Shown here piece by piece: positions 33,810 to 34,499 of a stretch of DNA of 34,499 nucleotides. Below the pieces are notes generated by a model, which worked only from the letters and a program-made list of their open reading frames with translations, searched no databases and was not told the origin of the DNA. The stretch's first letter is position 1; the number at the start of each line of letters is the position of its first letter. This DNA comes from Bacteroidota bacterium. Its GTDB lineage: Bacteria; Bacteroidota; Bacteroidia; Bacteroidales; FEN-979. The position numbers and the translations under genes were made by a program. The stretch is from NCBI GenBank assembly GCA_026391795.1, contig JAPLDI010000048.1, forward strand, positions 1 to 34,499. Reading direction: 5' to 3'.

Positions 33810-33907
33810 ACTGTTCACTGGATAATAGTTGTACCTTGCCGCAAACCTGGTCTTAATCAACGATCAGGAAATCACTTCCACAGGTTTTTCAAAAGAAAGG
33901 AAAGGGT

Positions 33908-34499
33908 ATGTGTTTTTCACCGGAAGCAAGTTTTGCCGGGGGTATTGTTATCTCATCTATTGGGTTGGTTACCCTCAGAAAAGTACATAAGCCTTCACAG
34001 CTGGTATTTGCATGCATTCCTTTATTCTTCGGGATCCAGCAGATTGCCGAAGGTTTTTTGTGGCTGACGATTCCATCTCCGGAACATATTCTCATGCGGA
34101 GGATAAGTACCTATGTTTTTTTGATCCTGGCTGATGTCATTTGGCCACTCATGATACCCACAGCAATTCTTTTGATGGAAGAAAAAAAAAAAAAAAGACG
34201 GATCCTGCGGATCCTTCTGGCTGCAGGTTTTTCAATTGCTCTTTACTACGGCTATTGTTTGCTTTTTTACCATGTTGATCCGCACATCAATGGTTATCAT
34301 ATCAAATATTATAACGATTTTCCCCGTCTCCTGGCCAATGTGGCATTTGTCGTTTACCTGGTCGCCACGATTACGCCGCTTTTTGTGTCAAGTATAAAAA
34401 GAACTCATTTTCTGGGGATCCTGATGTTTTTATCCTGCCTGGTCACGGCGCTCTTCTTTACCCAGTACCTGACATCTGTATGGTGCTTCTTTGCTGCAC
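33908..34499 (+). CDS. DUF6629-like membrane protein (cut by right edge)
   Basis: The open frame starts with MCFSPEASFAGGIVISSIG and continues for 197 codons past the right edge. Early text, VTLRKVHKPSQLVFACIPLF then FGIQQIAEGFLWL, is the pattern of the DUF6629 family, whose members start MCFSxxASF. About six hydrophobic segments are present in the part seen. Codons after ATGGAAGAA contain 15 consecutive adenines (34182-34196), read in frame as four lysines and part of an arginine codon. A partner or substrate is unknown. The right end is not in the window, so the length is unknown. Confidence 0.8.
   Translation, partial: MCFSPEASFAGGIVISSIGLVTLRKVHKPSQLVFACIPLFFGIQQIAEGFLWLTIPSPEHILMRRISTYVFLILADVIWPLMIPTAILLMEEKKKKRRILRILLAAGFSIALYYGYCLLFYHVDPHINGYHIKYYNDFPRLLANVAFVVYLVATITPLFVSSIKRTHFLGILMFLSCLVTALFFTQYLTSVWCFFAA

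Noticed and set aside
33690-34067. 125-codon plus-strand open frame before the last gene
   Set aside because: It runs through the terminator and the 7-bp repeats. The frame starting at 33908 has a recognisable family start and continues to the edge.

Overview
The window looks like part of a chromosome of an anaerobic Bacteroidota bacterium, probably Bacteroidales-like. Three things point there. The primary sigma factor is short (287 residues) and has no region 1.1. The best promoters fit the Bacteroidota pattern TTTG-N20-TAnnTTTG. There are also a type IX secretion (T9SS) C-terminal tail, GIN-domain and DUF4097 surface proteins, HydG with TM1266-type proteins, and a phosphosulfolactate synthase. 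No rRNA, tRNA, CRISPR array, integrase or transposase was recognised. The genus cannot be told from the sequence alone.

Layout. 1-3.5 kb: a 7-bp tandem array, mtaB (tRNA methylthiotransferase), an EamA transporter and a carbamate kinase with a terminator-like hairpin in its leader. 3.5-6.2 kb: a minus-strand hydG unit with two tandem TM1266-like genes. A four-helix-bundle (23S IVS-type) gene, enclosed by inverted arrays of a 9-bp repeat, sits between hydG and the TM1266 pair. 6.2-7.9 kb: a low-gene-density patch between 85-bp direct repeats. It holds palindromic REP-like repeats, a lipoprotein gene and the broken-off tail of a T9SS-exported protein. 7.9-12.1 kb: an EamA transporter diverging from an ECF sigma factor, a membrane-anchored probable anti-sigma protein, and DUF4097 and GIN-domain envelope proteins.

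12.2-21.5 kb: a long minus-strand housekeeping run, rpsO - pnp - rpoD - rpe - HD hydrolase - universal stress protein - GT-C glycosyltransferase - ligA. 21.7-24.0 kb: a TPR/adenylate cyclase receptor and a DUF4342 protein. 24.0-27.0 kb (minus): TPR protein - comA - aroE. 27.1-28.7 kb (plus): a phosphohexomutase that appears to lack its phosphate-binding loop, translationally coupled to a 74-residue basic protein ending in a sliding-clamp-type QLDLF motif. 28.8-31.0 kb: recR (minus), then a MORN-like exported protein, a DUF2752 protein and a small membrane protein. 31.0-34.5 kb: a perfect promoter with a roughly 265-nt leader, a 732-residue protein of unknown function, and a DUF6629-like membrane protein cut by the right edge.

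The strongest unexplained signal is the set of short tandem arrays (7-, 8- and 9-bp units) that begin or end within 0-2 bases of stop codons at almost every place they occur. The same 7-mer and 9-mer families recur at distant loci. In most cases they keep a fixed orientation relative to the upstream gene. The one clear exception is an array beside the four-helix-bundle gene. This suggests an undescribed 3'-end-targeted repeat system, possibly with the four-helix-bundle gene as a passenger or partner.
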